Of a DNA stretch of 64,000 nucleotides, positions 33,774-41,830 are shown one piece after another. A program made the position numbers and the translations under genes. The stretch comes from Natrialba hulunbeirensis JCM 10989 (GTDB lineage Archaea; Halobacteriota; Halobacteria; Halobacteriales; Natrialbaceae). Each line of letters opens with the position of its first letter. The first letter of the stretch is position 1. A model generated the notes under the pieces. It made no database searches. It was not told where the DNA came from and saw nothing but the letters and a program-made list of their open reading frames with translations. The stretch covers positions 38,883-102,882 of the forward strand of contig NZ_AOIM01000017.1 in the NCBI RefSeq assembly GCF_000337575.1, written 5' to 3'.

Positions 33774-34922
33774 CTACGAGTAGTCCGGCAGCCGATCCGA
33801 CACGTCAGAGCCCTCGACGAACGGCAACTCAGTCCGCGTCGCCGGTACCTCCTCGCCGTCGACTCGAACCGTGAACGACTCGCCCTCGTGGTCGTACTCG
33901 AGTAGCGCCAGCGCGATGGGGGTCTCGAGTAGTGGGCTCAGTCCGGCGCGGGAGATTTCGCCGACGGAGGCGTCGCCGTCGAAGATGGCTGCGCCGGAGT
34001 TGGGGACGAGTTCGGCGGTGTCTGTGTCTGTGGCTGTGGCTGCCTCAGCGTCAGTCTCGGACGCAGCATCCGCATCGATCGTCAACCCAACTAACCGCCG
34101 ACTCGGCTGGCCCCGGTTCTCGACCCGCGAAACGACCTCCTGACCGACGTAACAGCCCTTTTCGAAATCGAGTGCTGTCTTGAGACCGAGCACGTTCGGC
34201 ACGGTGCCCTCGAGTTCGGTCTCGAACAGCGCCGACCCAGACTCGAGTGCGAGGCTGTCGCGCGTCCGGTAGCCGAAGGGGGCGGCGTTGAGGCCCTGGT
34301 TGAGGAGGACGTCGTAGACAGCTTCGGCGTCGTCGATTCCGCAGATGACCTCGTACGTCTCTTCGCCGGTCAGCGCGTCGGTTCGGATGACAGAGACGCC
34401 CGCGTCGCCCATCGTTCCACGGACGAAGCTGTAGCGCTCGTCGGGCGACGCTGCGCCGTTGAGTACGGACGCGACCTTTTCCGTGGCCTGCGGGCCGTGG
34501 ATGCCGAAGATGGCGAACTCGTCGGTCGCAACGTCGATGTCGACATCCTGGATGAACACCTTCTCGGACCAGTCGGCCGCCAGTTCCTCGGCCTCGCCCG
34601 GCGGCGTGAATAACAGGATCCGCTCGCCCGCGTTGTAGATGTAGAGTTCGACTTCGATACGGCCCTGTGGGCCGAGTACCAGCGCGTAACAGCCCTTACC
34701 GTCGGCTTCGGGGACGTGGTTCGAAACCACGTTGTCGACGTAGTCCCGTCGGTCCTCACCAGTGACCGTGATCACGCCGTAGGCCAACTCGATGAGTCCG
34801 ACGCCGTTGCGGACCGCGCGATGGGTACGCTCCGGGCGGCCGTAGTGTTCGACGATTGTTCGGCCGCCGCGCTCGCCGAACGTCGCACCGTGGTCCTCGT
34901 GAATGGACGAGATAACGCTCAT
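33774..34922 (-). CDS. YgfZ/GcvT-type folate-binding protein
   Basis: A 382-residue aminomethyltransferase-fold protein. The signature KGCYVGQEVVSR is that of YgfZ/IBA57, folate-dependent helpers of Fe-S cluster enzymes, rather than of true GcvT. GcvT-fold features (DYVDNVVSNHVPEADGKGCYALVLGPQGRI, FGIHGPQATEKV) are also present. A Thr/Asp/Ala-rich insert at ~300-325 is a halophilic loop. The start at 34922 (MSVISSIHEDHGA) fits the family. It is usually annotated as an aminomethyltransferase; the Fe-S role is the better reading. Confidence 0.85.
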   Translation of the reverse strand: MSVISSIHEDHGATFGERGGRTIVEHYGRPERTHRAVRNGVGLIELAYGVITVTGEDRRDYVDNVVSNHVPEADGKGCYALVLGPQGRIEVELYIYNAGERILLFTPPGEAEELAADWSEKVFIQDVDIDVATDEFAIFGIHGPQATEKVASVLNGAASPDERYSFVRGTMGDAGVSVIRTDALTGEETYEVICGIDDAEAVYDVLLNQGLNAAPFGYRTRDSLALESGSALFETELEGTVPNVLGLKTALDFEKGCYVGQEVVSRVENRGQPSRRLVGLTIDADAASETDAEAATATDTDTAELVPNSGAAIFDGDASVGEISRAGLSPLLETPIALALLEYDHEGESFTVRVDGEEVPATRTELPFVEGSDVSDRLPDYS

Positions 34923-34985
34923 GACGCTGTGAAGGGGCCAGGGATCCACAGGCGTTTCGATTCGAGGAAGGTGCAGTGTCGGGAG

Positions 34986-35285
34986 TCAGAAGGGGAATTG
35001 GTCGCGGAGCCACTCGCCGATCGACTGCTCGTCGTCCTCCTCGGTTGGATCGTCCGGGATCACGCGCTCGTCGGGTTTGATCAGCGTCTCGCTGCCATCA
35101 GTTTCGACGACGATGAGCCGATCCGCTTTCAGCGTCGAGAGAGCTTCCTCGAGATCGTCGATCTCGGCTTCGACCGCGGCCCGGAGCTCAAGGACGGACA
35201 TCCCGTCGTCGGCGCGGTCGACGAGTTCGTCGAGGACCGCTACCTGGGTCCGTTCCCGGTTCCGATACTCCGGCTTTGCTTTCAT
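34986..35285 (-). CDS. DUF6432-like small HTH protein (99 aa)
   Basis: From ATG 35285 (MKAKPEYRNRERTQVAVLDELVDRADDGMSV): a winged-helix-like arrangement (VLELRAAVEAEIDDLEEALSTLKADRLIVVE) with an acidic tail ending GEWLRDQFPF. I recall this as DUF6432 in haloarchaea. A DNA-binding role is plausible but not shown. It precedes the YgfZ-like gene on the same strand by 63 bp and may be co-transcribed. Confidence 0.8.
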   Translation of the reverse strand: MKAKPEYRNRERTQVAVLDELVDRADDGMSVLELRAAVEAEIDDLEEALSTLKADRLIVVETDGSETLIKPDERVIPDDPTEEDDEQSIGEWLRDQFPF

Positions 35286-35532
35286 CGATATGTTTCTTCG
35301 ACGACCCGGGATTTGACGTTTGTCGTTCTCGAACCGGATGTCGATCGGCACTCAGCAGTCTGTGTTCTGTCCTCTCACCATCGGCGAGAGCCTATCCAGA
35401 GACTGACTCTTCCGGCTGAGTGAGCGTCCAGGTCCGAAACCGATCCGCGAAGATCTCAGGCATCAGATATGATATAGAACAGAACAATCCAGGCGGTACG
35501 TTTTTTATGGCCAGGCTCGGTACGATGGGACA

Positions 35533-36729
35533 ATGGTCCTGCGATGTTCGCTGCTCGGACACGACTACGGGGAATCCGACGTCGAACGCGAGCGCGAAGA
35601 ACGGGGCAGTGAAGTCGTCGTCACCGTCCAGGAGTACGAAGAGTGTGTCCGCTGCGGTGACAGACACGTCATCAGTGAGAACACTGAGGTGACGAGTCTC
35701 TCGGCCGTATCGGCGACCGAGACCGAACCGGACACCACAGACACAGCCGCACCTGACTCCAAGACGACTCCGACACCAGACCCCGACCTGTCCCACGACG
35801 ACGTATCGACACCACCCGACGACTCACCGACCCACGCTACGGCCGACTCGAGTACAACCGAGATTGACGAGACGGACGGCGTCACCGACGATGGCATGAT
35901 TATCGACGACGAGCCAGACGCGGCGGCCGTCGAATCCGGGCCCGAACCGGGACGCGGCGACGCCGATGTGGGTGGCGATAGCGGTGATGGTGATGATGGT
36001 GGTAGTGAGTACGGTGAACACGGTGAGCACGGAAAACACCGAGAACACCGCGACCACAGCGACCACAGCGACGAATTCGACGTCCCAACCGACGAGGACG
36101 GCAACCCCGTCACCGACGACGGCGAGATACTCGAGGACGAGCCGGCAGACGACCACACCGATCGCGAGCGCGACCGCGAACACGGCGAGTGGCCGGACTC
36201 TGACGATGTCGGCCCACCAGTCGACGACGCGGAAAGCGAACACGATGGGTGGCCCGACGCCGGCGAGCAAGCCGACGATGACGCAGTCGTCCTCGAGCAC
36301 GACTCGACGGCGTACGAAGACGAGTCTGCGGTCGATGCCAGAACGGCAACCGTCGATTCGACCGAGCACACCCAGTTTGACGGGATGGAAGACACAGATG
36401 ACGGGCACCAACAGCCCACGGCAGCTGCTGGCGAGTCAACTGCGAACTGGGCGTCCGGCTCCGAGGCCAGTGGGGACTCGAGTAGTAGTGTCGATGCTGG
36501 AGCCGACACAGCTCCCGAAGCAGAGACGACAGAGGCTGGGAGCGGTATCGAACGTATCGGTGATGCGCCAACTCCGGGTGACGCCGACCATCCGGGTGAG
36601 GACGTGCCGAGTGAGTTCTACTGCCCGCGCTGTGAGTTCGTTGTGACCAGTGACCGGGGCTCGCTCCGGGCTGGGGATATCTGTCCCGACTGTCGAAAGG
36701 GGTATTTGGGCGAACGGGCTCGACAGTAG
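35533..36729 (+). CDS. DUF7093-like acidic protein with zinc motifs at both ends
   Basis: A 398-residue protein. The N-terminal ~45 residues carry Cys-x-x-Cys near residue 38-41 (EECVRCGDRHV) after MVLRCSLLGHDY. The C-terminus has a second zinc ribbon, CPRC...CPDC (residues ~368-390). Between them lie ~300 residues of Asp/Glu/Thr/Ser/His-rich low complexity, with a short repeat rich in HGEHG/HSDHSD near residue 160-175. I recall it as DUF7093. The disordered acidic linker is extreme even for a halophile. Function unknown. Confidence 0.8.
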   Translation: MVLRCSLLGHDYGESDVEREREERGSEVVVTVQEYEECVRCGDRHVISENTEVTSLSAVSATETEPDTTDTAAPDSKTTPTPDPDLSHDDVSTPPDDSPTHATADSSTTEIDETDGVTDDGMIIDDEPDAAAVESGPEPGRGDADVGGDSGDGDDGGSEYGEHGEHGKHREHRDHSDHSDEFDVPTDEDGNPVTDDGEILEDEPADDHTDRERDREHGEWPDSDDVGPPVDDAESEHDGWPDAGEQADDDAVVLEHDSTAYEDESAVDARTATVDSTEHTQFDGMEDTDDGHQQPTAAAGESTANWASGSEASGDSSSSVDAGADTAPEAETTEAGSGIERIGDAPTPGDADHPGEDVPSEFYCPRCEFVVTSDRGSLRAGDICPDCRKGYLGERARQ

Positions 36730-36757
36730 TCGGTCGTCTGTAGTCGGTCGTCTGTAG
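36727..36757. repeat. 14-bp tandem repeat starting in a TAG stop codon
   Basis: TAGTCGGTCGTCTG occurs twice head to tail (36727-36740 and 36741-36754) and the next bases are again TAG. The first TAG is the stop codon of the preceding gene. Confidence 0.85.
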
Positions 36758-36949
36758 GCCGCAACCCGCAGACCGCAGCCAGTAGTTGCAGAACGTGTTT
36801 TCGGTACCGTACCTGTCGTGTCTCTCCGTACTTTCCCTGCTGGCACAGGCGAATACGAGGCCGTTCCCTCGGCGATACTGCGGACCTGTTGGGTGCCCAT
36901 ACCGTCGGCTATGAAAAGAGGTAAACACTCCGCCGTGTATCTCCAAGCC

Positions 36950-37333
36950 ATGAAGGAGTACAAGATGCGCCGCGGTGAATATCTCGAGGAGCGAATCCCC
37001 GACATGGAGTCGACCGTCGTGGACTACTTCGGTCCGATTACCGAAACGCAGGAGTTCAAGGGCAGCGACCTCTTCGTCATCGGTGAGCCTGACAACCCCG
37101 TCTTCGAGAAAATCGTCGCCGGTACCGTCGAATACTCCGGGAAGAAGGACAAACTCGCCGTCGAGTTCCACGAGCGCGACCCAACCGAACTCGAGCCGGA
37201 CGAACTCGAGGCCGCCGCCGAGGCAGTCGATGCGAAGAACGACTTCCTGCTCGAGGCGACCGGTCGTGACGCCAAGGCTCGCCGCGATTCGCTGAAGCGC
37301 TCGGTCGAAGACGACCCGGACCACGACTTCTAA
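36950..37333 (+). CDS. DUF5611 family protein
   Basis: A 127-residue haloarchaeal DUF5611 protein starting MKEYKMRRGEYLEERIPDM. It has a beta-rich core (VVDYFGPITETQEFKGSDLFVIG, KIVAGTVEYSGKKDKLAVEF) and a helical C-terminus ending in the acidic RSVEDDPDHDF. Function unknown. ATG 36950 fits the family; the upstream frame from 36818 is not conserved. It lies downstream of the DUF7093-like gene across a repeat. Confidence 0.87.
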   Translation: MKEYKMRRGEYLEERIPDMESTVVDYFGPITETQEFKGSDLFVIGEPDNPVFEKIVAGTVEYSGKKDKLAVEFHERDPTELEPDELEAAAEAVDAKNDFLLEATGRDAKARRDSLKRSVEDDPDHDF

Positions 37334-37528
37334 CGCCGTTTCTGGCGGCAAACGGTCCGACGAATACGTGGGAAGCCTGCGATGAAACACAGTTCTCTGT
37401 TCTGACCGTCTCGAACGAGGAGCGGTCGCTCCGACCGGGAAACCAAGCACCGGGGACACGAGTCGAAAACCGGGCGTCGAGAAGCGAGGTTCGAAATCGC
37501 TATTTGGGTCACGTCGAAGCAACAGGTA

Positions 37529-37711
37529 ATGGACATCGCTGCGTTCCTCCTCGCGACCGCGATCGCACACGCCGGCTTCGCAGTCTTCGTTGCCGCACAC
37601 GCTCGGCTAACTGACCAACCGGCCGGAAACTGGCCGTATATTACGCTCGCACTCGGCCTGGCGGGACTCGCCGGCTACTTCTTCTACGACGAGAGCGGCG
37701 GCTCGATATAA
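37529..37711 (+). CDS. Small two-helix membrane protein (60 aa)
   Basis: A 60-residue protein starting MDIAAFLLATAIAHAGFAV, with a second hydrophobic helix (YITLALGLAGLAGYFFY) separated by a polar loop (HARLTDQPAGNWP) and ending DESGGSI. Membrane topology is clear; function unknown. It is convergent with the symporter gene 8 bp away. Confidence 0.7.
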   Translation: MDIAAFLLATAIAHAGFAVFVAAHARLTDQPAGNWPYITLALGLAGLAGYFFYDESGGSI

Positions 37712-37719
37712 CTGGTCGC

Positions 37720-39060
37720 TCAGTCGTCCGTTGTGACCGACTCCTGGCCGAGTTCCGACGCTGGTCTATCGACCCACGTCCCCTCGGTGAAGTCGATCGC
37801 ATCCGTCCACTTGCCGACCACCGACGAGACGGCAAGATCGCCGGTGACGTTGTTCGTCGTGGCGAGTCGACCGAGAATCGGATCGACCCCCGCGACGAAG
37901 CCAACGATCTCGAGTGGGAGTCCGAGTGCGCTCAGGATGACCGTGAGCATGATCAGCCCAGCGCCGGGGACGCCGGCGGTGCCGATGCTGATCAAAATCA
38001 CGGTAAAGAGAACCAGAATCTGCTCGCCGAGGCCCAGCGAGATACCGACCAGATTCGCCGCAAAGACGGCCGTCACCGCCTGTCGAATCGCCGCACCGTC
38101 CATGTTGATCGTCGCGCCAAGCGGGAGTCCGAAGCCGTACACCGACTCGTCAATCTTGAGGTTCTTCTCGGCGTTCGTCACCGTCACCGGGAGCGTGCCA
38201 CTCGAGGAGCGGATGGTAAACGCGGTCACCATGGCGTCCTTCGCGCCGTTCAGGAAGGCGATCGGCGACTGGCCGAGGATCCCGACCGTCATTACGCCGA
38301 GATAGGTGACCGTCATGTGGATCACGATCCCGATCCCGATGACGGCGACGAGCGATCCGAGCTGAACGATCGCACCGAGCCCTTCGGTACCGATCGAGGT
38401 GGCCATCAGTGCGAAGACGCCGATGACGCCGTACTCCATCACGCCCCAGACGATCTTGAACAGCGCCTGCGTGCCGGCCTCGATGAAGGCGAAGAAGCCG
38501 TCGATGGCGTCCGTGATCGACTCCTCGGTGGCCGCCTCCCGGACCATCGTCAGCGCGAGGCCGAAGACGATGACGAAGAAGATCGTCGCGAGAATGTCCC
38601 CTTCGACCATCGCTGCCAGTGGGTTTTCGGGGACGATACCGAGGAGTACTTCCGTGACCGTCGGCGGTTCGGCCTCCTGGGCCTCGCCGCCGGTGAACTC
38701 GACCGCGCTGCCGGGGTCGAACAGGTTCGCAACTGCGAGCCCTATCGTGGCCGCAATCGTCGTAGTGACGATGTAGAGGCCGACGGTCAGGCCGCCGACT
38801 TTGCCGAGCCGCGAGGGTGTGAGTTTGCGCATCCCGCCGAGCAGCGTGAAGACGATGATCGGGATGATCAGCATCTCGAGAAGCCGCAAGAAGATGTCGC
38901 CAAGCGGGCTGAGAACGCCGGCCTGTTCGCCGAGAACGGCGCCGAGGGCGGAGCCGAGGACGAACGCGGCGGCAATGCGGTAGATGATCGGCACGGAACG
39001 ATACCGACGCCACGAGCGGCGCGCCAGTGAGTGAGTCTGCGACTGCGACGTCTCGGTCAT
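37720..39060 (-). CDS. Dicarboxylate/amino acid:cation symporter (DAACS family)
   Basis: A 446-residue GltPh-type transporter for glutamate/aspartate or C4-dicarboxylates driven by Na+ or H+. Signature regions: the start of scaffold helices (IYRIAAAFVLGSALGAVLGEQ), the serine-rich hairpin tip FTIRSSSGTLPVTV, the substrate/Na+ region PLGATINMDGAAI and the second hairpin GTAGVPGAGLIML. The NMDG motif and the serine-rich tip match Na+-coupled members. The start at 39060 (MTETSQSQ) is chosen; ATG 39081 is possible. Confidence 0.95.
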   Translation of the reverse strand: MTETSQSQTHSLARRSWRRYRSVPIIYRIAAAFVLGSALGAVLGEQAGVLSPLGDIFLRLLEMLIIPIIVFTLLGGMRKLTPSRLGKVGGLTVGLYIVTTTIAATIGLAVANLFDPGSAVEFTGGEAQEAEPPTVTEVLLGIVPENPLAAMVEGDILATIFFVIVFGLALTMVREAATEESITDAIDGFFAFIEAGTQALFKIVWGVMEYGVIGVFALMATSIGTEGLGAIVQLGSLVAVIGIGIVIHMTVTYLGVMTVGILGQSPIAFLNGAKDAMVTAFTIRSSSGTLPVTVTNAEKNLKIDESVYGFGLPLGATINMDGAAIRQAVTAVFAANLVGISLGLGEQILVLFTVILISIGTAGVPGAGLIMLTVILSALGLPLEIVGFVAGVDPILGRLATTNNVTGDLAVSSVVGKWTDAIDFTEGTWVDRPASELGQESVTTDD

Positions 39061-39192
39061 CGCCCTCGCTTGGAACGACACTCACCAACCGGTGGCGGTT
39101 CCGGAGAGACTAACCGTCACCTATGACGGACTGACGGGTCTGATGGGCGTGAGCGGTTTGAAACAACGTCGGTCGAAAAAGAGCCGCGCCGT

Positions 39193-40725
39193 TCAGGCCA
39201 GGAAGACGTGTCGTGGTCGGTCGGCGAGTACGTCGCGACCGAACTCGACGGCCTCCGAGAACTCTTCGCTACGGAAGAACTGCATGGCATCCTCGCGGGA
39301 GTCCCAGCGACTGGCGATGAACATGTCGTTCTCGTCCTCGCGGTTCGCGAGCAGGTCGGTCTTTCGGTGGCCGTCCATCTCCGCCAGAATCTCGGCTGCA
39401 TCGTCGAAGACGCCGACGAAGTCGCCGCGGTGTTCGGGCTTGACGGTGTAGAACATCCCCATCGTCCCCCAGGAGTCGTCCTCGTCGTCGCCAGCCTGAC
39501 GGACGATATCCGGCAGGTCGGCGAGGAAGCCGGCGGCCGTGTTCGCCGCACGATCGGTTTCCCAGAGGCTGACGACTGCGGTTTCCGCGTCGGAGTCGTC
39601 GCTCTGGGACTCGTAGACGGCCGTCTTCACGTGCGTATCGTAGTGGTCGAAGTTCGTCCGTAGTCCCTCGACCTCCTCGAACAGTTCGTCGGCGTCGGCC
39701 GCGGAGTAGAGCACGACCGCGTGGACGTCCTCACCGTGTGGCTGGCCCGCGTAGACGCCGAGTTCTTCGAGTTCGCTGCGGACGCTTTCGTCGTCCTCGC
39801 TCTCGTCGCTGGTGTCGCCGTGTGGCCCGTCGGAGCCGTGGCCGTGGCCGTGGCCGTGACCGTGGTGAGCGCCGTCACTATCGCCGTGTCCATGACCATG
39901 CCCACCCGCGTGATGATGGTCGTGACCGGACTCTTGCTCCTGCGGAACCTCCTCGCCCGCTAGGAACGCCTCCAGGTTCGCCGGCGGGAACCGCCGCGCC
40001 GAGAGGAACCGACCGAACTCGGCGAACGCCGAACTCGAGGGATCGAAGCGCATCTCGGTGAGCAGTTCCTTCACGTCCGTCGGATCGTCCGCAAAGAGGG
40101 TTACGCCCCACTCGAAGTCGTCTAGGCCGACGCTGCCCGAGATGATCTGGGTCACATGCCCGGCGTAGTCCCGGCCGATGTCGCCGTGACTCGAGAGGTG
40201 GTCTGCGCGCTCGTCGAACGGCAGGTCGTACCAGTTGTGCTCCGGGCCGCGGCGCTTGTCCATCGGGTAGAAACTGACGAACTCGCTGTCCGGAATCGTC
40301 GGCTGCAGGCGGGACTCGATGTACCGTTTCGTGCCGGTGTCCTCGATCTCGCCGTCCTCCTCGAAGTACTCCTGGGACATGTAGCCCGAGACCTCGGTCA
40401 CGGAGAGATAGGAGTCCGCACGTTCTGTGAACTCGGCGAGCGCGGTCTGCTCGAACCGGCGCTCGAGTGTGTCCAGGTCTGCGAGCGTCGGACGCAGGTG
40501 CAGGATCAGGAGGTCTGCCTTGTGACCGAGCACGGAGAACACTGCAGAGTCGCCCTCCTCGGCGTCCGCGACATCACTCGCGGCCGAGAGGTAGTCGATA
40601 CCCTCCTCAAGTGCCCGCGAGCGGCGATGCTCGGGAGCGTTGCGCCAGGCGTCCCAGTCGATCGAGCGGAAATCGTGCAGGACGTACCAGCCTTCGTCGG
40701 TCTGTGGCGGTTGGCGTCGTTCCAT
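39193..40725 (-). CDS. pitA: HemQ/chlorite dismutase-like domain fused to ABM monooxygenase (PitA type)
   Basis: A 510-residue fusion. Residues ~1-255 are the chlorite-dismutase/HemQ fold (EGWYVLHDFRSIDW; HGDIGRDYAGHVTQIISGSVG, with haem-ligand His candidates H180/H190; DDFEWGVTLFADDP). Residues ~266-313 are a His/Gly/Asp-rich linker. Residues ~320-510 hold a second half-domain plus an antibiotic-biosynthesis-monooxygenase (ABM) fold (MFYTVKPEHRGDFVGVFDDAAEIL). This is the architecture described as PitA in Haloferax. HemQ makes coproheme into haem; the ABM half might handle haem or its products. ATG 40725 is the family start. Confidence 0.93.
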   Translation of the reverse strand: MERRQPPQTDEGWYVLHDFRSIDWDAWRNAPEHRRSRALEEGIDYLSAASDVADAEEGDSAVFSVLGHKADLLILHLRPTLADLDTLERRFEQTALAEFTERADSYLSVTEVSGYMSQEYFEEDGEIEDTGTKRYIESRLQPTIPDSEFVSFYPMDKRRGPEHNWYDLPFDERADHLSSHGDIGRDYAGHVTQIISGSVGLDDFEWGVTLFADDPTDVKELLTEMRFDPSSSAFAEFGRFLSARRFPPANLEAFLAGEEVPQEQESGHDHHHAGGHGHGHGDSDGAHHGHGHGHGHGSDGPHGDTSDESEDDESVRSELEELGVYAGQPHGEDVHAVVLYSAADADELFEEVEGLRTNFDHYDTHVKTAVYESQSDDSDAETAVVSLWETDRAANTAAGFLADLPDIVRQAGDDEDDSWGTMGMFYTVKPEHRGDFVGVFDDAAEILAEMDGHRKTDLLANREDENDMFIASRWDSREDAMQFFRSEEFSEAVEFGRDVLADRPRHVFLA

Positions 40726-40790
40726 ACGCGCGAGTTGGGGCGGCGAAGTCAAGAAGGAACGGGTTTCGCTCGCGCGAGCGGAAGCGGGTG

Positions 40791-40875
40791 GGGAACGGAA
40801 ACAGGAATGGGAACACGAGCGGGGACGGGAACGGGAACGGAAACGGGAGTGGAAACATGAGCGAAAGCGGAACGG
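40791..40875. repeat. Degenerate GGGAAC/GGAAAC hexamer tract
   Basis: About a dozen imperfect 6-bp units (GGGAAC, GGAAAC, GGGGAC, GGGAGT) lie between the divergent pitA-like and padR genes. A shorter tract of the same kind occurs near 13205-13235. Confidence 0.7.
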
Positions 40876-40938
40876 CTGGCAACCTGAGACAAAACCGTCC
40901 GAGAAACCGGCCACCCAACCCGGCGACCGAAACCCTTT

Positions 40939-40958
40939 ACGTATATCCGTTTATATCT
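40939..40958 (+). promoter_or_regulatory. padR promoter: TATA box plus repeated TATATC
   Basis: ACGTATATCC (40939) and GTTTATATCT (40949) give two TATATC copies 10 bp apart, one helical turn. The first is ~24 bp before ATG 40967, as for a leaderless mRNA; the second could be a repressor site. Confidence 0.5.
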
Positions 40959-40966
40959 CGCGTCAT

Positions 40967-41494
40967 ATGCGGAAAAGTGGACCGCCGAAGGGACTCATCG
41001 CTTACCTCGTTCTCGAGTTACTCGAGGAGAAGCCTCGATACGGGTACGAAATTCTCAAAGAAATTCGCGACATCAGCGGCGGTCACTGGGAACCATCCTA
41101 CGGCTCCGTCTATCCCATCCTCTACAAGTTCGAAGAGAAGGGGTGGGCCGAGCGCATCGAGCGCGAGGACGAACCCGACCGCAAGTACTTCGAACTCACC
41201 GAGTCGGGCTACGAGGAACTCGAGGAGCGACGCGAGAGCAGCACCGAGAAGGCACGCGATTTCGCGGACGTGATCCTTGGTTTCTTCCACGTCTACGCGG
41301 CGTTTTCGACGGATGAACGGTTCGAGATACCCGACGTCGAGGGCGAGTGGCAGTTCAACGAGGACTTCAGCCGCTGGGTCGTCGAGCAGGTCGTCCGACA
41401 CCACGAGCACTACTTCGAGACGGAGTTCGAGCGTATCGAGGCGACGCCGGAGGAGTTCTACGAGAGTCACGGAATCGAGACGGACGACGGGTAG
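40967..41494 (+). CDS. PadR family transcriptional regulator
   Basis: A 175-residue regulator. Residues 1-85 are the PadR winged helix: GLIAYLVLELLEEKPRYGYEILKEI, GHWEPSYGSVYPILYKFEEKGW, and the wing KYFELTESGYEEL. A C-terminal coiled coil and a helical region (EEFYESHGIE) follow. PadR proteins are usually autoregulated repressors of detoxification or membrane genes. It is divergent from the pitA-like gene across a hexamer-repeat spacer and precedes a TnpB element. ATG 40967 matches the family and the TATA spacing. Confidence 0.92.
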   Translation: MRKSGPPKGLIAYLVLELLEEKPRYGYEILKEIRDISGGHWEPSYGSVYPILYKFEEKGWAERIEREDEPDRKYFELTESGYEELEERRESSTEKARDFADVILGFFHVYAAFSTDERFEIPDVEGEWQFNEDFSRWVVEQVVRHHEHYFETEFERIEATPEEFYESHGIETDDG

Positions 41495-41629
41495 GGACGA
41501 CGAGTAGCGACGGCGGTCGCGATCGCGGACGGCGAGTAGCAGACTGCGGAAGGCAGTACGGCTATCGAGCGGAGCTATTCGTGAGGGAGTATCAAAACGC
41601 GAGAGTGCAGAGAAGTGACGAAAAAGCAG

Positions 41630-41830
41630 TGACTTCCTCCCCACCCTACTCGCTCACGGCTCGCGCCGTTCGCTCCTTGAGGGTGGGGCTTCCTGTTTCC
41701 ACGACGCGCTTTGCAGGAACCGAATCGGTCCCCGTAGGGAGCGCAGTCTCCGCAGGCGTTCGAAAATCGTCTGCCGATTTTCGCAGCCCATCAGAATCTT
41801 TCGATTCTGAGGACGTTGATTCGGGACAGC
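41630..41830 (-). ncRNA. Predicted omega-RNA (sotRNA) region of the second TnpB element
   Basis: The 3' end of tnpB holds strong inverted repeats at 41761-41783 (9-bp stem) and 41791-41810 (8-bp stem), plus the terminal hairpin near 41640-41690. This is the place where overlapping sense RNAs arise in haloarchaeal TnpB genes. Limits and expression are unverified. Confidence 0.4.

Noticed and set aside
35565..36509. 314-codon Ser/Pro-rich open frame on the minus strand
   Set aside because: It is antisense to the acidic low-complexity linker of the DUF7093-like protein, and Ser-rich repeats are the expected mirror of Asp/Glu codons.
36110..37600. 496-codon open frame on the minus strand
   Set aside because: It overlaps two well-supported plus-strand genes (DUF7093-like and DUF5611) and has arginine-rich, non-halophilic composition.
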